This document shows positions 33,150-45,966 of a DNA stretch of 64,000 nucleotides, piece after piece. A program made the position numbers and the translations under genes. The notes below the pieces were generated by a model that searched no databases, was not told the DNA's origin, and was given only the letters and a program-made list of their open reading frames with translations. The stretch is from positions 121,738,838-121,802,837 of the forward strand of contig CM056744.1 of assembly GCA_029851415.1 (NCBI GenBank), written 5' to 3'. Origin of the DNA: Eretmocerus hayati. Taxonomy: Eukaryota > Arthropoda > Insecta > Hymenoptera > Aphelinidae. Numbering within the stretch: position 1 is the stretch's first letter; each line of letters begins with the position of its first letter.

Positions 33150-35329
33150 GATAGCTCATCAGAAAGGTTTACAACCTTTCGGTCTCACCAAACTCTATCT
33201 ATTTGTGCTGAGAATATGTATTGATGCAGCTCAGAATGTTCCTGTGATGTCGAGGCCTTCAGATGATTTCAGAGCAAACTAATGATTCTGTTTTGATGTT
33301 TCAACTACAATATGTCTAAATACTCGATGAAAATAGCAAGCACGGGTAAGTCTTAGAGCAGAAGTAAATATTTGGAAATTGCAATAAGCTTCAATTTGTA
33401 TCTACTAAAATCTCTATACTATAGAGGGGTGAATCCACATTCATTCATTTAGATCTATTGAGAATTAGAGCTTAATCGTGGAAATTTTGTGACTTGAGTT
33501 GAAAAGTCACAAGGTGGATTTCACTCTACAAAGAATGAAAGTGATGAAATTGAGTATCTTATTGTCATGAGTTGACCTCTGGAACATATTTGATTGATCT
33601 CACCATGCTACTGAAGGTTTCAACTAGAATATCTTGAAATTACCTAGATCAAATGGCGCACCCGGGTGACTCTTAGAGCAAAAGTAAATGAGTGGCCATT
33701 GCTATAAGCTCCAATTTTTGTCTGCTGAGATCCCTGTATTTTAGAGGGGTGATTTCATATTCACTTTTCTTAATCTATTGAGAATTGGCTTAGTTGTGAA
33801 GTTTTTGTGACTTGAAATTGAAAAGTTACTTGGTAAATTCCATTATACAAAGAATGTAGTGATGAAATTGAGATTCTTTTTGCCAGGAGTTGACCTCTGA
33901 ATCATGTTTAATTGATTTCACCATCCTACTCCAGGTTCCAACTAGAATATCTTGGAATCACCTGGTCCAAATGGAGCGTCCGGGTGAATTTTAGAGCAAA
34001 AGTGAATTAGTGGACATTGCAGTGAGCTCCAATTTGTGTCTCCTGAGGTCCCTGTATTTTAGAGGAATGATTTCATATTCATTTGTTTCAATCTGTTGAA
34101 ATTTGGCCCAGTTGTGGAACTTTTTTGACTTGGAATTGGAAACTCATAAATTCCATTATACCATGAATTCATTGGTGGAATTCAGAATCTCATTCTTAGT
34201 TGTGTGCCTTCATATTAACTCTGATCAATCTCATCATTCTTTTCAAGGTATCAACATGAATACCCTAAGATATTTGTTCAGAATAGCTCGCTTGAGTGAC
34301 TTCGAGAGCAAAAGCTGATCTTGAGTATGCCACGAGCTCCCTACCATGTCTGTTGAGATCTTTGTATTCGAGAGGTGAGATTTCATCTTCATTTTAAGGT
34401 ATGTCATGAATGTATGTACTCCAATGTCTACATAGCTTCTATCTGTATTTACCAATTTCTAGCTGTTTGATATAAATCATGAACTTTGGATACTAAAATT
34501 TTTGGAACAGGTTAACTTTGTGGAGTTGCTTTGCATAAAATTCTGGAATTGTTTTGAGTCCCAAATAGAGTCAGATTTGTGTCTACAATCTGAATGGATG
34601 CCATAACATGAATAGTGATACTATCACAATGAATCCTTTTAGGTACAGCGATAACATGAATACATGACTTTGGCCAATAAGAGGCAGCGATGTGTCAGAA
34701 TCACTACACATTTGAACAGGTTTTCTCTCCTTGGAACTGACAAAACAGCTCAAGAGTGTGTAGAGATGTGCATTCGAGTAATTGCTTAGAAAAAGTTACC
34801 GAGGAAGATATTCCTGCAGAAACCACTTCACTAAAAATGAATACACATAGTACAAAAATGTGTACACACACATAGTACAAAAATGTGTTTTCAAGAGTAA
34901 AAGTGATGGTTCAACAAAAAAGCCACATAAAAAATATACTTGAATGCAAGTATATACAAAAAAATGTGAGCCCAGCAGAATTATCACTAGATGTCACATA
35001 AAAAATATACTTGACAGTATATAAAAAATGTGATTAGGAACCTTCATTTTTTACATCAATAACTCATCCAGTGTACCTAGAAGATAGCTATTCAGTCATG
35101 AATCTACGTATGCATCAATAAGCATGACGCAGTTATTATGACGCAGAGGAAGGGGGGAGGATTCTCACCACCCCTCCCCTCCCTTATAATATATTCATAT
35201 ATGTAACATCTAACCCAACCTCCCTTACCCTTAGTACGGTCCGCTCGGTCGGTAAAAGTCGGCTTTCACATGCCCTTAATGAGTCCTGTAGGACCCACGC
35301 AGCGCTCATGGGTTGAATATATTTCGGTT

Positions 35330-36165
35330 TATTCGCTCTGATCTGGTCTAACTCATGATAATTCTGTCTAGTCCGGTGTAATTCGGTCTAACTGGAGATA
35401 ACTTGGTCTAATACGGTCTAGCTTGGTCTAGTTCGGTCGAATTCACTCTAGTTTTGACTAGCTCGGTCTATTTCGATATAATTAGATCTAGTTTGGTCCA
35501 ATTCGATCTGACTCAACCTAGAGATGGGCATGAGAAGTACCATACTAATATTCAGTCTACTTCAGTCTAGCCCGGTTCAAGACCGTGTAATTCGGTTTAG
35601 ACCGGTCTAGTTTTGTCTATATTGGTGTAAGTCAGACTAGCTCGGACCAATTTAATCTAATTCGAACTATCTCGGTCTAATCGAGCATAGTTCGGTTCAG
35701 CTCGGTGATATTCGATCCAGTTTGAGTTAATTCGTTCCAACTCGGTCTGGTGATGCGTAATTAGGTCTAGCTCAGGCATAAACAATCTAATTTGGTCTAG
35801 TTCGGTCTACACTGGTGTGATTTGGCCACCAACGTGGCCGTATGAGGGTGATGGTAGGTGCAGGGTGCGTGGATAGATGAATGGCTGGATGGATGAATGG
35901 ATGAATGGTTGGAAATGGGGACAGGCATGTGAATGAGGTTGAGGATGCGGATGGGGACGGGAAGGGAGATGGCGATGTGAAAAAGCGTACTCACGTGGCC
36001 TAGTTCGGTTCAATTCGGTCTAGTTCTGTGTAGTTACGTTTAATTCGGCTTGATTCGACCTAACTCGGTCTAGTTCGGTCTAATTATGTCTATTTCTGTC
36101 TAGTTCAGTCGAGTTTGATCTAATTCGGTCCAGTTTGGTGTAATTAGGACTAGTTCATCAAAAAA
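35330..36165. repeat. GGTCTAGTTC-type minisatellite, right block
   Basis: Dozens of degenerate units such as GGTCTAGTTC, GGTCTAATTC and GGTGTAATTC, interrupted at about 35822-35995 by a G-rich stretch with GGATGAAT repeats. I see no coding sequence. Confidence 0.85.
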
Positions 36166-36171
36166 TCTCTT

Positions 36172-36400
36172 GAACATTCATACTCGTTCGTAACTCGAGG
36201 TTGCGTGGTAATCCACGGGTCAGGCGCTGCAGTTGACACTGACAAAAAACGAGTTGGAGCCGCTGTCGTTCTGCTGCAACGGTGCACTGAAATAATGCGA
36301 AGTGGATGCAGACTCCATCTTCTGACTTTACCGACTAAAGCGCTCAACCCGCGGATCACCCCTCAACCCTCAGGTTACCAACGACTCTGAACACCAGTGT
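36172..36400. mobile_element. ~230-bp MITE, copy Y
   Basis: The diverged terminal repeats share CGTTGGTAACC/TCGTAACTCGAGG and CGCGGGT..CGCT blocks with each other and with the better-preserved copy at 38916-39147. The internal GTTCTGCTGCAAC block is shared in inverted orientation. It lies at the edge of the minisatellite. Confidence 0.65.
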
Positions 36401-37612
36401 TGATAGCTCGGGACTTTGATATAGCCAACTCAGCCGTTCCGGAAATTGAAAGGAGTCGAACTAAATTTCCTGAACAATATATCTATCAGCGGGTAAAATT
36501 CAAGATGATATCATTTTTCGACCTTCATGAGATACCTCTTCTTGTCACCTTGAACTGATCATCCATCATCACTTTGCAACCATCATTATTCAACTACAGA
36601 AGCACTTCAGGGGCCTCTGACTTATCGAGGACATTTACAAGTCGAGCGAGCGGTGGCGAGTGCGGCAATAACGCTAGTAATAAATTGATACATCACCAGT
36701 TTATATTACAGCCATGACTTCATTATCGATTTTCTAACTGAACTTTCGACATTATGAACTGGTCTTTTGTATATTGCATAGAGATGGATCGATTTCGATA
36801 TCGGTATCGACTTAATATCAAAATCTTGGGTAAGTCTACTTCTGGGGATAAATTTAATCTCCTCGTCAGTTTGCGTGTTTTGTCGGAGAACTTAGAACTC
36901 CCGACTTTGACTACCTGTTATAAAATAGATTCGTGAATTTCAAAAAAAAGATCCATGATCGAAGTCCCTCTTGCACGCACGACACGTTAATTATAGTTGG
37001 TCGCACGCGAATCAGGCAGTCTATAAAGCTACGAATGCTCATTACCTCGAGCATTACCTTCATCTTCTCGATCTACGTGTGATGGCAGCGATAGCAACGG
37101 GCAACAAGTGCGATATATATCCGGAAGCGATACACACGCAGATCGTTCACAAAAGACAGAGACGCACCACGAGGGGGTGGATACGCGGCGCGCGTCTATC
37201 CCCACACCAGTGTGGATGTGGGCCAAGGTCGGCAGCATCAACCGCGTTCGGGATGCGAAAGTTCGCTCCTCCTCAGGGCCATTTTCCCCGTACTTATCAC
37301 ATAAATATATAACATACCGGCTCTATTTCGTTGAGCCGGCGAATATAGTTCTCCGACGCGGCCGGGAGGCTCGCGCGTGCGGACTCCACTTTTGCAGCCC
37401 ACGACAAGACGTGTTTATCAGTCAGACTGAATTATCTGTAGATTTACTCCTTCCGCCTACAGTGCATCTGCAAGGAGCAAATCACTGTAAAGGAGCAAAT
37501 GCAAGGAGTAAGGAGCAAATGCACTACAAAGGAACCATCCGAAAATTTAATTATAGATTCTTTGATCCTTGTGGAATCGAATTGGTGATCGATCTCAAAA
37601 ACTATCAATTAA
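36401..37612. other. Intergenic stretch, no gene recognised
   Basis: Contains a short AAGGAGCAAATGC-type repeat cluster near 37470-37525 and a moderately GC-rich patch at 36965-37390. A 233-codon frame (37108-37809, +) runs through this and into the TTAA element, but its composition is not convincing. Confidence 0.5.
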
Positions 37613-38002
37613 GGCGATGCGGTCACCATGCACCGTGCACGCTGAAAGTTATATTCGCACTTTTGTCCGATACACTCGAGATTTGGATTAAACAAGAAGA
37701 AGACGAATACTTATCATCATCCAACTTGAATTCGCCTTCTCGCTGTTTGGCTCAAATTGCGAGAGAATTGGAGAAAAGTGCGAATAACTTAAGCGCAGGC
37801 ACTTCCTAGTCTATATTATAGGCACTTTGTAATTCGCACTTTTATCCGATTCTCTTGCGATTTGGGCAAAGCGATGAGAAGACGAACTCGAGTTAGATGT
37901 TAATCAACACTCGTCTTCTTGTCATTTCACTCAAATCGCAAGAGAATTGGATGAAAGTGCAAATAACTTTCAGCGTGCACGGTGCATGGTGACCGCATCG
38001 CC
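37613..38002. mobile_element. 390-bp TTAA-flanked MITE
   Basis: It starts GGCGATGCGGTCACCATGCA and ends with the inverse, with terminal repeats of about 42 bp. TTAA flanks it (37609-37612 and 38003-38006). Internal inverted segments around CGCACTTTT(G/A)TCCGAT and GATTTGG(G/A)..AAGAAGACGAA recur, so much of it can fold. It is TTAA-specific like the 3.1-kb pair, though the terminal bases differ. Confidence 0.85.
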
Positions 38003-38915
38003 TTAACGCGTTCGCTATGCGACAATTGGCATCGGCAGTCTTTTTCCTAATGGCGTGGCGCAGCCTAATGGTAGGCCCTGCATAATTTTGTTTTCCACGA
38101 GGCTAAAAACTTCCAACATTTGAGGGGAGTACAGACGAGGCTGCAGCAACCGTGTCAATTGAGCCAGATGACATTGTGATCGAAAATTCCTCTTAGGACT
38201 TTAGGAGTACTCTGTTGAAAGAAATGAGCGGAGTGCTCGCTCGAAGCAAACCGAGCAAATTACTGACTTTCACGTTCGTTCGATTTCTTTATCTGAGCTT
38301 CTTCAGGCACTCTCTTGACGTCCTACGCGGATATACCGTTACACTAATGAATTTTCCTCAACAACAGCGGGCGTTTCACAAAAAAATCGAAGAGGTTGTA
38401 CAAGCGTCTATTGAGATTCTCTTGTTGGAGATTCTCTAAAATTATAATGTAACCGACAGAATGAGACAGAATCAAAATATCAAACTCGTCAGTTGATGGG
38501 TCATTGCAAGGAAATCCTCTTATTAGGTTCTCCAAACTCATTTCAGAGAGTTAAGAAAATATTTTGGGAAATCGAAATTGATTCTTTGAAAATTTTGAGA
38601 TTTTTCCTTAGTCTTGTAAATCAAAAAAAGTACCACGAAAAACGTTTCTAAATCCTTTTAGCACACTTTGTCACAGTCGCCTACTGCCCTTGTGAATTCA
38701 AGAGAGATTGGCCGAAAATATTGACGAAAGAAAACAGAATACGGATACACAAAGGCATGGACAATGTCCGACAAAGATAAATCCTTGCCAATTTGTGCAG
38801 CGCTTCGAAAAAAAATGTGCAATCAATTTGCACTGGTTTACGATGGCATAAAGTGCAGTCGAGTGAAAGAGTGCACTTGATTTCGATTTCGATTTTGATT
38901 TCGAACATCAGTATT

Positions 38916-39147
38916 ACACTGGTATTCACAGTCGTTATAACCCGAGAGTTGAGAATTGATCCGCGGGTCAGACGCTGTAATCGGCGTGGCAGAAGGATAA
39001 ATTGGAGACTGTTCATTCACCTCACGTTGTCCTAGTGCAGCAGAACAACGCAGACTTGGACTTATTTTTGTCCACGTCTATTACAGCACCTAACCCGCGG
39101 ATCAATTCCCAACTCTCTCGGGTTATAACGACTGTGAATACCAATGT
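38916..39147. mobile_element. ~232-bp MITE, copy X
   Basis: ACACTGGTATTCACAGTCG at the left faces CGACTGTGAATACCAATGT at the right. The repeats continue for about 65 bp through TTATAACCCGAGAGTTG and TTGATCCGCGGGT. The target duplication is unclear. It is the same family as 36172-36400. Confidence 0.8.
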
Positions 39148-42126
39148 TGTACAATGAGCATGATAGTGTGGCGCATAGTGGGATCCAACGAGCAAACTGT
39201 AGCGGCTATTAAACGACCGCCTGAGATTATAGTTCCGCATCCCTGTCGACTCGGCTCTTACCGCAATCGAGTCTGAGAAGCTGCCTCTTGTCGGCCCGCT
39301 GCACCAGCAAACTTCTGACCACCGCAATCTTGCTCACTCGCTATAATGTTGCCTGGCTAGTCGAGCCCCGAAACCGCAATTTTGTGGACGTCGTCGAAGG
39401 AGAGCGCAGAATTGTTTCACGCCGATTATTTATTTAATTTTCATGTCTGAAAAATAGTCCTTCGGGTTCAGACAAGATCATCGTGGGACAAAATTTACTT
39501 GTCATCTATCAAGTTCACCCCCACCATCTCTGGTATATAGGTATACTCGAACTCATTTTCACGCTTCATTTGGAGTGTGATAACTAGATGGGAATGATAA
39601 ACCACGGTGTAATCGCGAGGAAAAACGAGAATCAGACTTCATCCTAAAGATAGGGAGAGAATCTTCACAGGATGCATACTTTGATTTTCCAAACTTATCT
39701 TAAAAAATTCGTGATCAATTCAGCCAAATCATCGGGAATAGACTAGGTTCCCCGTCAGTCCAGAGTAAATTCTTCGTATCAATAGCAGTTCGCATTTTGA
39801 GAACTTTAAGAACCAGATATTTCGATAACCAGAGCAATATCAACTGCTCGCTAACCTTTTACTCATCAGCGCGTACCAACCCGTCGTTAGATCGCCGGAA
39901 TCCTGATATTGAAATTCCTGATACTGGCATCTTAAGAGATGAAAGGAATGCGAACTTATTTGAGGCCGACCGTGTCTCGGAAAATGTTTGGTATTCAAGA
40001 ATCAAGATCTAACACCAAAATTTCCATTCTACAAAGCGCGAGTTAATCAGTACCTTGAAGATTCAGTATATAGCTAGTCACTGCTACTATCAGACAGAGC
40101 TTTGATTTTGTCACAAAATTTATTTGAGAAACTCATTTAGGCTGATATGGGACAAAATCAGAGCTGTTTTGGTTTGATTTTCTTCTGCGCTTCAGTATTT
40201 ATCCTCTACTCGTGATAGAAAATGATGCTTGTGTGATACAAACTTTTTAACGCTTCTTCAGATCTTTTTCATAGTCTACGAAAGTGATCTCCAAATGCTT
40301 GGATCGATATAACGTTCATAATTTGGGAAAGCATTCCTTGCAAAGAAGGGAGCGGGTTACAGAAGTCGTAAGACATCAATTTTGCTTGGTGGCCCTATTC
40401 GCTGAGCGCTGAATGTCAACACGTTGACAATTTTCATGCGCAAGAAGTGTCCAGAATCTGTAACGATTTGATAGACTATACAGGTAGCACCTGCTTTCAT
40501 CCAAAGAGCTCAGGGAGTGAGCTATTGCTGTATGGTTCAAGAATCAAGAAGCACTGGGTGAGCACACGCTCGATTAAAATCAAGAACGAACATGAATTTG
40601 TTCAAAAATAACTATATTGATCTGCTGACCAGTACGATGAATCAACTCCAGATTTAATCGTTCAGAGTTCTTTTGGAAAATATACTTACAATCTATCAGT
40701 CCTGAAGATGGATAAAGATAGACAGATTGTACTGGTACGGCCCGCGCCTCACACGTTTGAGCTACTTCTGTGCAGCAAGCCAATGCTGCTCAGCGGCACG
40801 CAGCCGTGTTTATGCGCTTATGTTGTTCACTGTGAAAAGAAATACTCAAAATCAGAACGCGAGCACTCTGAATATTTCAGAAGCATTTTCAGCAAGCAGC
40901 CGTGTGAAAGTCAGCAAGCTCCTTTCTGATCGAATTTTGAACTGAAATTGAGTAGAGCTCGCAAGTGATCTTCAGGTCTAGAGACCTTATCGACGATGAA
41001 AAGTTGGCCTACACAATCCGCAAATGGTGAAGAGGGTATTGGAATACGTTTTGAGAATATCAAATGATTGAGATCGAGAAAATTCGAACTAACGATCAAC
41101 TCAAACATTTATTGCCGAGAAGCCAAATACATCTATTGATATCATCGAGTTTACCTTCATGCGAGCATTTATTGATAATCAGAAGCTGTGTCTGAAATCG
41201 AAATTTCGAGGGCTTTTTGTGACATGAATTTCAGTAATCATAGATTTTAATTAAAAAAATTCAGGCACCCATCTGGCCTTATTTTAACGATCTCTTTTTA
41301 CAGTGTTGCGCGAGTTGTTCATGCCTCCCGAGGCCCGATGCCTCGACGTGGTTTACCCGAGATTCCAGTAAGCAACTAATGTAATCTGTGCCGTGCTCTA
41401 CGACAAAATTCAACGCTGTCCGGGACAATTGCGAGCTGCGCGTGATCTTCGTCAGCTGCGAGGGCCGTGTCCGATCTGCGATCAAGTGACGATCCTGCGT
41501 CGAGGCCGTTGATATTTGAGGGCCTCTCCCGATTCCTTCTCACCTTTTTCTGGGTATGGTTTTAATATCCCCCAAATACGCCCTCAATAATCGTCCTTAC
41601 GCTATATCGTAATGGTCAGTGGGCCAATTTGTAGATAGTAGTCTTTGAATGAATGATTCTTCATTTCAATCGAGCGTATACTCATTCAGCGCTCCCGTCT
41701 CCTGATTTGTTGAACCACTAGGGTGTGTCCACAAATAAAAGCGTACGCACTGATCACGGCTCACGTGCGTTGCTCATCGGATTCTAGCCGGCAAATGAAA
41801 TGGATTTCCCAGGAGATCGTCTATCACTCTCAGTCGCTAACCTCAAGCTCTGGTCTGGATCCGGCTGGTACCGTTCAATTCGAATGGTGCGAAGAATCAT
41901 ACAGACATCTATTAGGCAATTTGGAGAATAATCCATGGATGATGCATCACATTGTCGGGATAGGGCGTATCGTCTCCGCACCCCGCACGATTAATCCATA
42001 TCTCAGTGAGATGCTCATTGCTCGGCCGGTATTCAATGTGAAGGAATGATCGAACCGGATCCTTAGAGCAATAAAAAAGTAATAAAAGATGGGCCAAGCC
42101 CGATTCCGATCGGCTCATTATTACTC

Positions 42127-42167
42127 AATGTTTGGGCTAACTTCCGGTTGAAGCTAGCCCAAACATT
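42127..42167. repeat. Hairpin of an AATGTTTGGGCTA motif, with a third copy nearby
   Basis: AATGTTTGGGCTAACTTC is followed, after a short loop, by GAAGCTAGCCCAAACATT. A third direct copy, AATGTTTGGGCTAGCTTC, lies near 42269-42287. The intervening DNA has AGCAATAAAAAAGTAAT repeats. Confidence 0.75.
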
Positions 42168-43719
42168 AATTGCTCGGGCGGGTTCGCAGCAATAAATTTC
42201 GGATTGCGGCAATAAAATAGCAATAAAAAAGTAATATAATTTGGCATAACTTATTTGCGTTTGTGAGAGAATGTTTGGGCTAGCTTCAGACCCACAGGCA
42301 GAGAATGTTCGCATTAGGCTACTCAATCAGTAAAGCAGATTTGACCCATTCACGTTCGCCGAGGCTGAAAATTAGCCAAATCTCACTGCACGTCGGATAA
42401 ACAAATTCTCCAAAGCTACCTTGCCTTGCTCACAGCTCAAACATTTTGCACCCGCTGAGTCCTCGATCTGCAAAAGCTATACTGCATAGGTACATCCGTC
42501 CTTGCCTCGTAATCGCAATCCCTTTGAGCATCGTGCGCGCCCCTCTTGAATCTACCTCTATACGTACTTACCTGTTTCGCTACGCGAAAGCGCTTATCTC
42601 AACAGAAGCAGAGGCTAAAAAGCGAGATGGAGCTTCTGCAATACGATGCCACTGCTCTTGGAGCTGTCTAAGAATCCAATCCTATGTCGAGATCATTCCG
42701 CTCTATGTATACAGGATTTCACGGGATTGGCCGCTTTGGCAAGCGGAGTTTCGAGATTCTCTTCTGTAATACTGCGATACCCTGACAGCAGCCCGTGTGT
42801 ATATCGTGTGTCGGGACTGTTTCTGTGTAATCGAAAGATAGAGCGCTTGACTGGATCCGTGTTTGTCTTGAGCTTCTGAGCGCTGCATGACGTGTTTTCA
42901 GCTCAACAAACGCGATTTCCGTTGTGTGTAGGTGATCTCAAATCCATCATATTTCATTCGCAGAAATTCACTGATTCTTGAAGGTTTTAGGTATGGAAAG
43001 AATAATGTAGTGCAGAACGTCTTCTAACGGAATCTGTTTGCTGATTTATCGAGGCAAACTGTGTCTGATTTGGCAGCAGAAACAGCAAGAACAGATGAAA
43101 ATATTGATGGATGAGCGAGGATCCTTACAGCAAATTCTGTTTTGCTGTTGTAGCTCGATCTATTTTAGCGTGTATCGTTACTCGGGTTCATGTTGAAGTA
43201 AGTCTCGACAATAGATTGTTGTTTGCAATAGCTTCTTAGCAAATGAGAGTCGGTGAACGTTGCAAAATGTAAATCATCGTGCGATGGGATCGTTGACTAC
43301 AAATGACGAGGCTGTAACAAGCGGTCTGCAATCATGGTGATATATCGATAGTCATTCTGCGTGCGACTCAGTTGGAGTCAGTTGTCGAAATTTGTAGTCG
43401 AATGACCAATGCGCGAGATACCTCTGTGATGTGAAACACCAGCACTCATACGATCTTTGTGTCAGTAATTCATACACTCAACTGCTTGAATGTACGCACC
43501 CGCACATCCTGCCACGCATTTTTTCATGTTTGTTGCGTTGAAATATGAGAAAATGAACGTTGGGGAACAATTTCAAATGGCTTGCGCGTTTTTGAAAACA
43601 AAAAAACTGGTTCCCGGTATTTCCGACTTTTTTGGGAGTTACGCTGCAGCTCATTCTTTTGTCGGAATTGCAAACTTTTATTTCTAGCCGATTCCACGCT
43701 AATCTTGCTGTAAAAATGA

Positions 43720-44354
43720 AGTGTGCCTAATTAGCCCCCACACTGAGAACAGAATATTGCAGTTTGAACAGTATGGCTGCCTTGTAACGTGGTATTGCTG
43801 TCAGACATATACTGGATTGTCAACACAGCATTATGATTTGTTATTGCCGTTAAATAACCTCAAAAAATCTTTGGATTATAATAATCCTTCGCTGCTATGA
43901 TTACGTGCAAAAATTAGATGGCATCCTGGTGAAATAATCGTAATGTGACTGTGATTCCATGGAGTATCAAAGTATTTGAAATATATGGGCTATTGTTATT
44001 TATTCTGGCAGAAATACTAGGTGCCAAATCATTTTGATGGCTTGTCATAGTGACAAAATTGGTATTGCTCTCCTGGCTATACCACTTTTTAGTCGCATGG
44101 CGAATCACATGTCCGTACGACCAAGAATTTTTTCTCAGTGCATGGTCTTTCTCAAACCCGTCCTTCATTCCACCAAAATCCATTAGGTCAACCTATGAAA
44201 TTCAAAAGAAGTTGACAAGAGCTATACAAAATGGGGTAAACACGTACGTCTCATTCGAAGTTCTGGGAGCCAAAATATCGGAATCTCACGGAAAAACCGT
44301 ATAATCTTATAGAAATGGTCTCTCGTACACGTGGGGACATATTAGGAACACACT
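43720..44354. mobile_element. GCCCCC-ended inverted-repeat element, 635 bp
   Basis: The left end AGTGTGCCTAATTAGCCCCC faces the right end GGGGACATATTAGGAACACACT. Its right part (ACCGTATAATCT..GAAAT then the terminal motif) recurs at 54750-54801. This is one of at least three related copies in the window. No protein recognised. Confidence 0.65.
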
Positions 44355-44804
44355 GTCAAGAACTCGCAAAAAATCATTTTCACTGAGAAAAAAATATTGC
44401 CGTCAGACCAATACTGGATTGTCACCACAGCAAAATGATTTTGTTATTGCATGCGAATAACCTAAAAATCTTTTGGTTATATTTGTCCCCTTACCGGTAC
44501 CATTCTGTGCAAAAAATTGGTAGTTCTTGTGGCAAAGGACTCAAGATAAGATCCGTGGTATTGAAGTTGTTCACTCCAAATTTCTTGGAGACAAATGCGC
44601 CTATGAGAGGCTTTCTTGCCTCTAATGAAGAGGCACAAATGACTCAAAACGTCTCAAATAGCGGAGTTTTTGACGAATTCTATTCAAAAACGAAAAATAA
44701 AAAATATTGATGTCTCGGATCGGTTCTTCGTGAATTTTTTTCGATTTTATGGTCCACATACTATGAAGTTCCCAACCTCCGAGAGGGCCCAAAAAATTTT
44801 AGGA

Positions 44805-45966
44805 GGCGCCTGCAGATCTACTCCTGTCTTGCTTCTTGATTCCACCAGAGCATAAAAATCATGATCTTTTTTTTACTGCATTGGATTTATCTCGAGTTTG
44901 GCTCAGGATAATGCAAAGCGGCATTCGCGCCATTCGAAAGGTCTTGAGAAAACCTGTTGAAAATGATCTTGAGGATTTCTGTTTAGTTACTCTTGGTCCT
45001 GATCAGGCAAAACTCGGGAAAATCAAATTAGCCTGATCATCTCGAGTAGCCATTTTCTTTTGAATTTCCAAAAATATGAATTCTCATGCAAAATTGCAAA
45101 TTACGTACTAGTTCAACAACACCGGACGTGTTGTGTTTTTGCTGTTCCATACGTTTTTTGTTCAACTATCTGATCTTCATTAATCTCTGACCAATCAGAA
45201 AACACCATTTTCTGCGCAAGCACATGTATTTACGAATTCAAACGGAGTTTCATTCGCGCACTAAGGAAATTCCCTTCAAAAAATGACCCCTTGTAGAGTC
45301 AATTTCATGTCCTCAGTCAGTAACTACGGGAGCTTGATTGAAAAAGAAGGATGGTCAGAGCGAGATAACCTTCTTACCCTGAACTAGAGACTTGAGCCCT
45401 TCCCTTGCATCGATGCTGTTAGTGATGTTAATAATTTCAATGTCTGAAGAACCGTGTATTTTCAGTCCCAGTCGACAGAATCGAAATCGGCAAGTGGTCA
45501 ATTCTAAAGAAATTTCCTCAGCTTCTCATTAGAACTCCTTTGAAATTCGTACAACTACGCACATGCGCAGGAATTGCTGCCTGTTCTCTGATTAGTCAGA
45601 GAATGAAAAATCAGAAAATTGACCAAAAAAGCGCGTAAAACAGCAAAAAAACGACTCCGGACTAGTTCCATCGCAAGAATCCTGCAATTTCGTATGAAAG
45701 ATCGTATTTTTGACAAAAAAAAATGCTTTATGAGAATGAGGCTAACCTGATATCCCCGAATTTTGCTTAATCAGGGCCTGAAAAAGCTATACGAGAATCT
45801 CCAAGGTCATTTTCGATAGGTTTTTTCAACATCTTTTCAACGGCACGAACTCCGTTGCATTATCTTGAGCCAAACTCAAGGTGAATCAAATCTAGTGAAA
45901 AAGATCATGAAATTTTATGCTCAGGTAGAATCGAAAAATGAAACAGAAGTAGTTCGCAGGCGTGTC
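44805..45966. mobile_element. 1.16-kb imperfect inverted repeat
   Basis: The left arm (about 44805-45290) and right arm (about 45500-45966) are inverted copies with roughly 20% difference. Matching blocks include GCCTGCAGATCTACT/AGTAGTTCGCAGGC, GAGCATAAAA..TCATGATC, TTGGCTCA(A/G)GATAATGCAA and TCTGACCAATCAGA. About 200 bp separate the arms. A 66-codon frame in the left arm is unassigned. It could be an old foldback element. Confidence 0.7.

Larger units (their letters stand above)
32174..35275. mobile_element. TTAA-flanked 3.1-kb element, copy B
   Basis: Direct (head-to-tail) duplicate of 29070-32169 with a constant offset of 3104-3106 bp and only scattered substitutions plus a 2-3-bp indel near 33507. 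TTAA at 32170-32173 is shared with copy A, giving the perfect palindrome CATGCCCTTAAGGGCATG at the junction. The right-hand TTAA is at 35276-35279. Confidence 0.88.
38003..43719. other. Intergenic stretch, no gene recognised
   Basis: Besides the MITE at 38916-39147 and the hairpin at 42127-42167, I see only short unassigned frames. The TTTCATGTTTGTTGCGTTGA block near 43524-43545 resembles 49980-50005, linking the right part to the dispersed GCCCCC-ended family. Confidence 0.5.

Noticed and set aside
37108..37809. 233-codon frame, the longest near 37 kb
   Set aside because: It runs through a short tandem repeat and into the TTAA element at 37613, and no part resembles a known protein.
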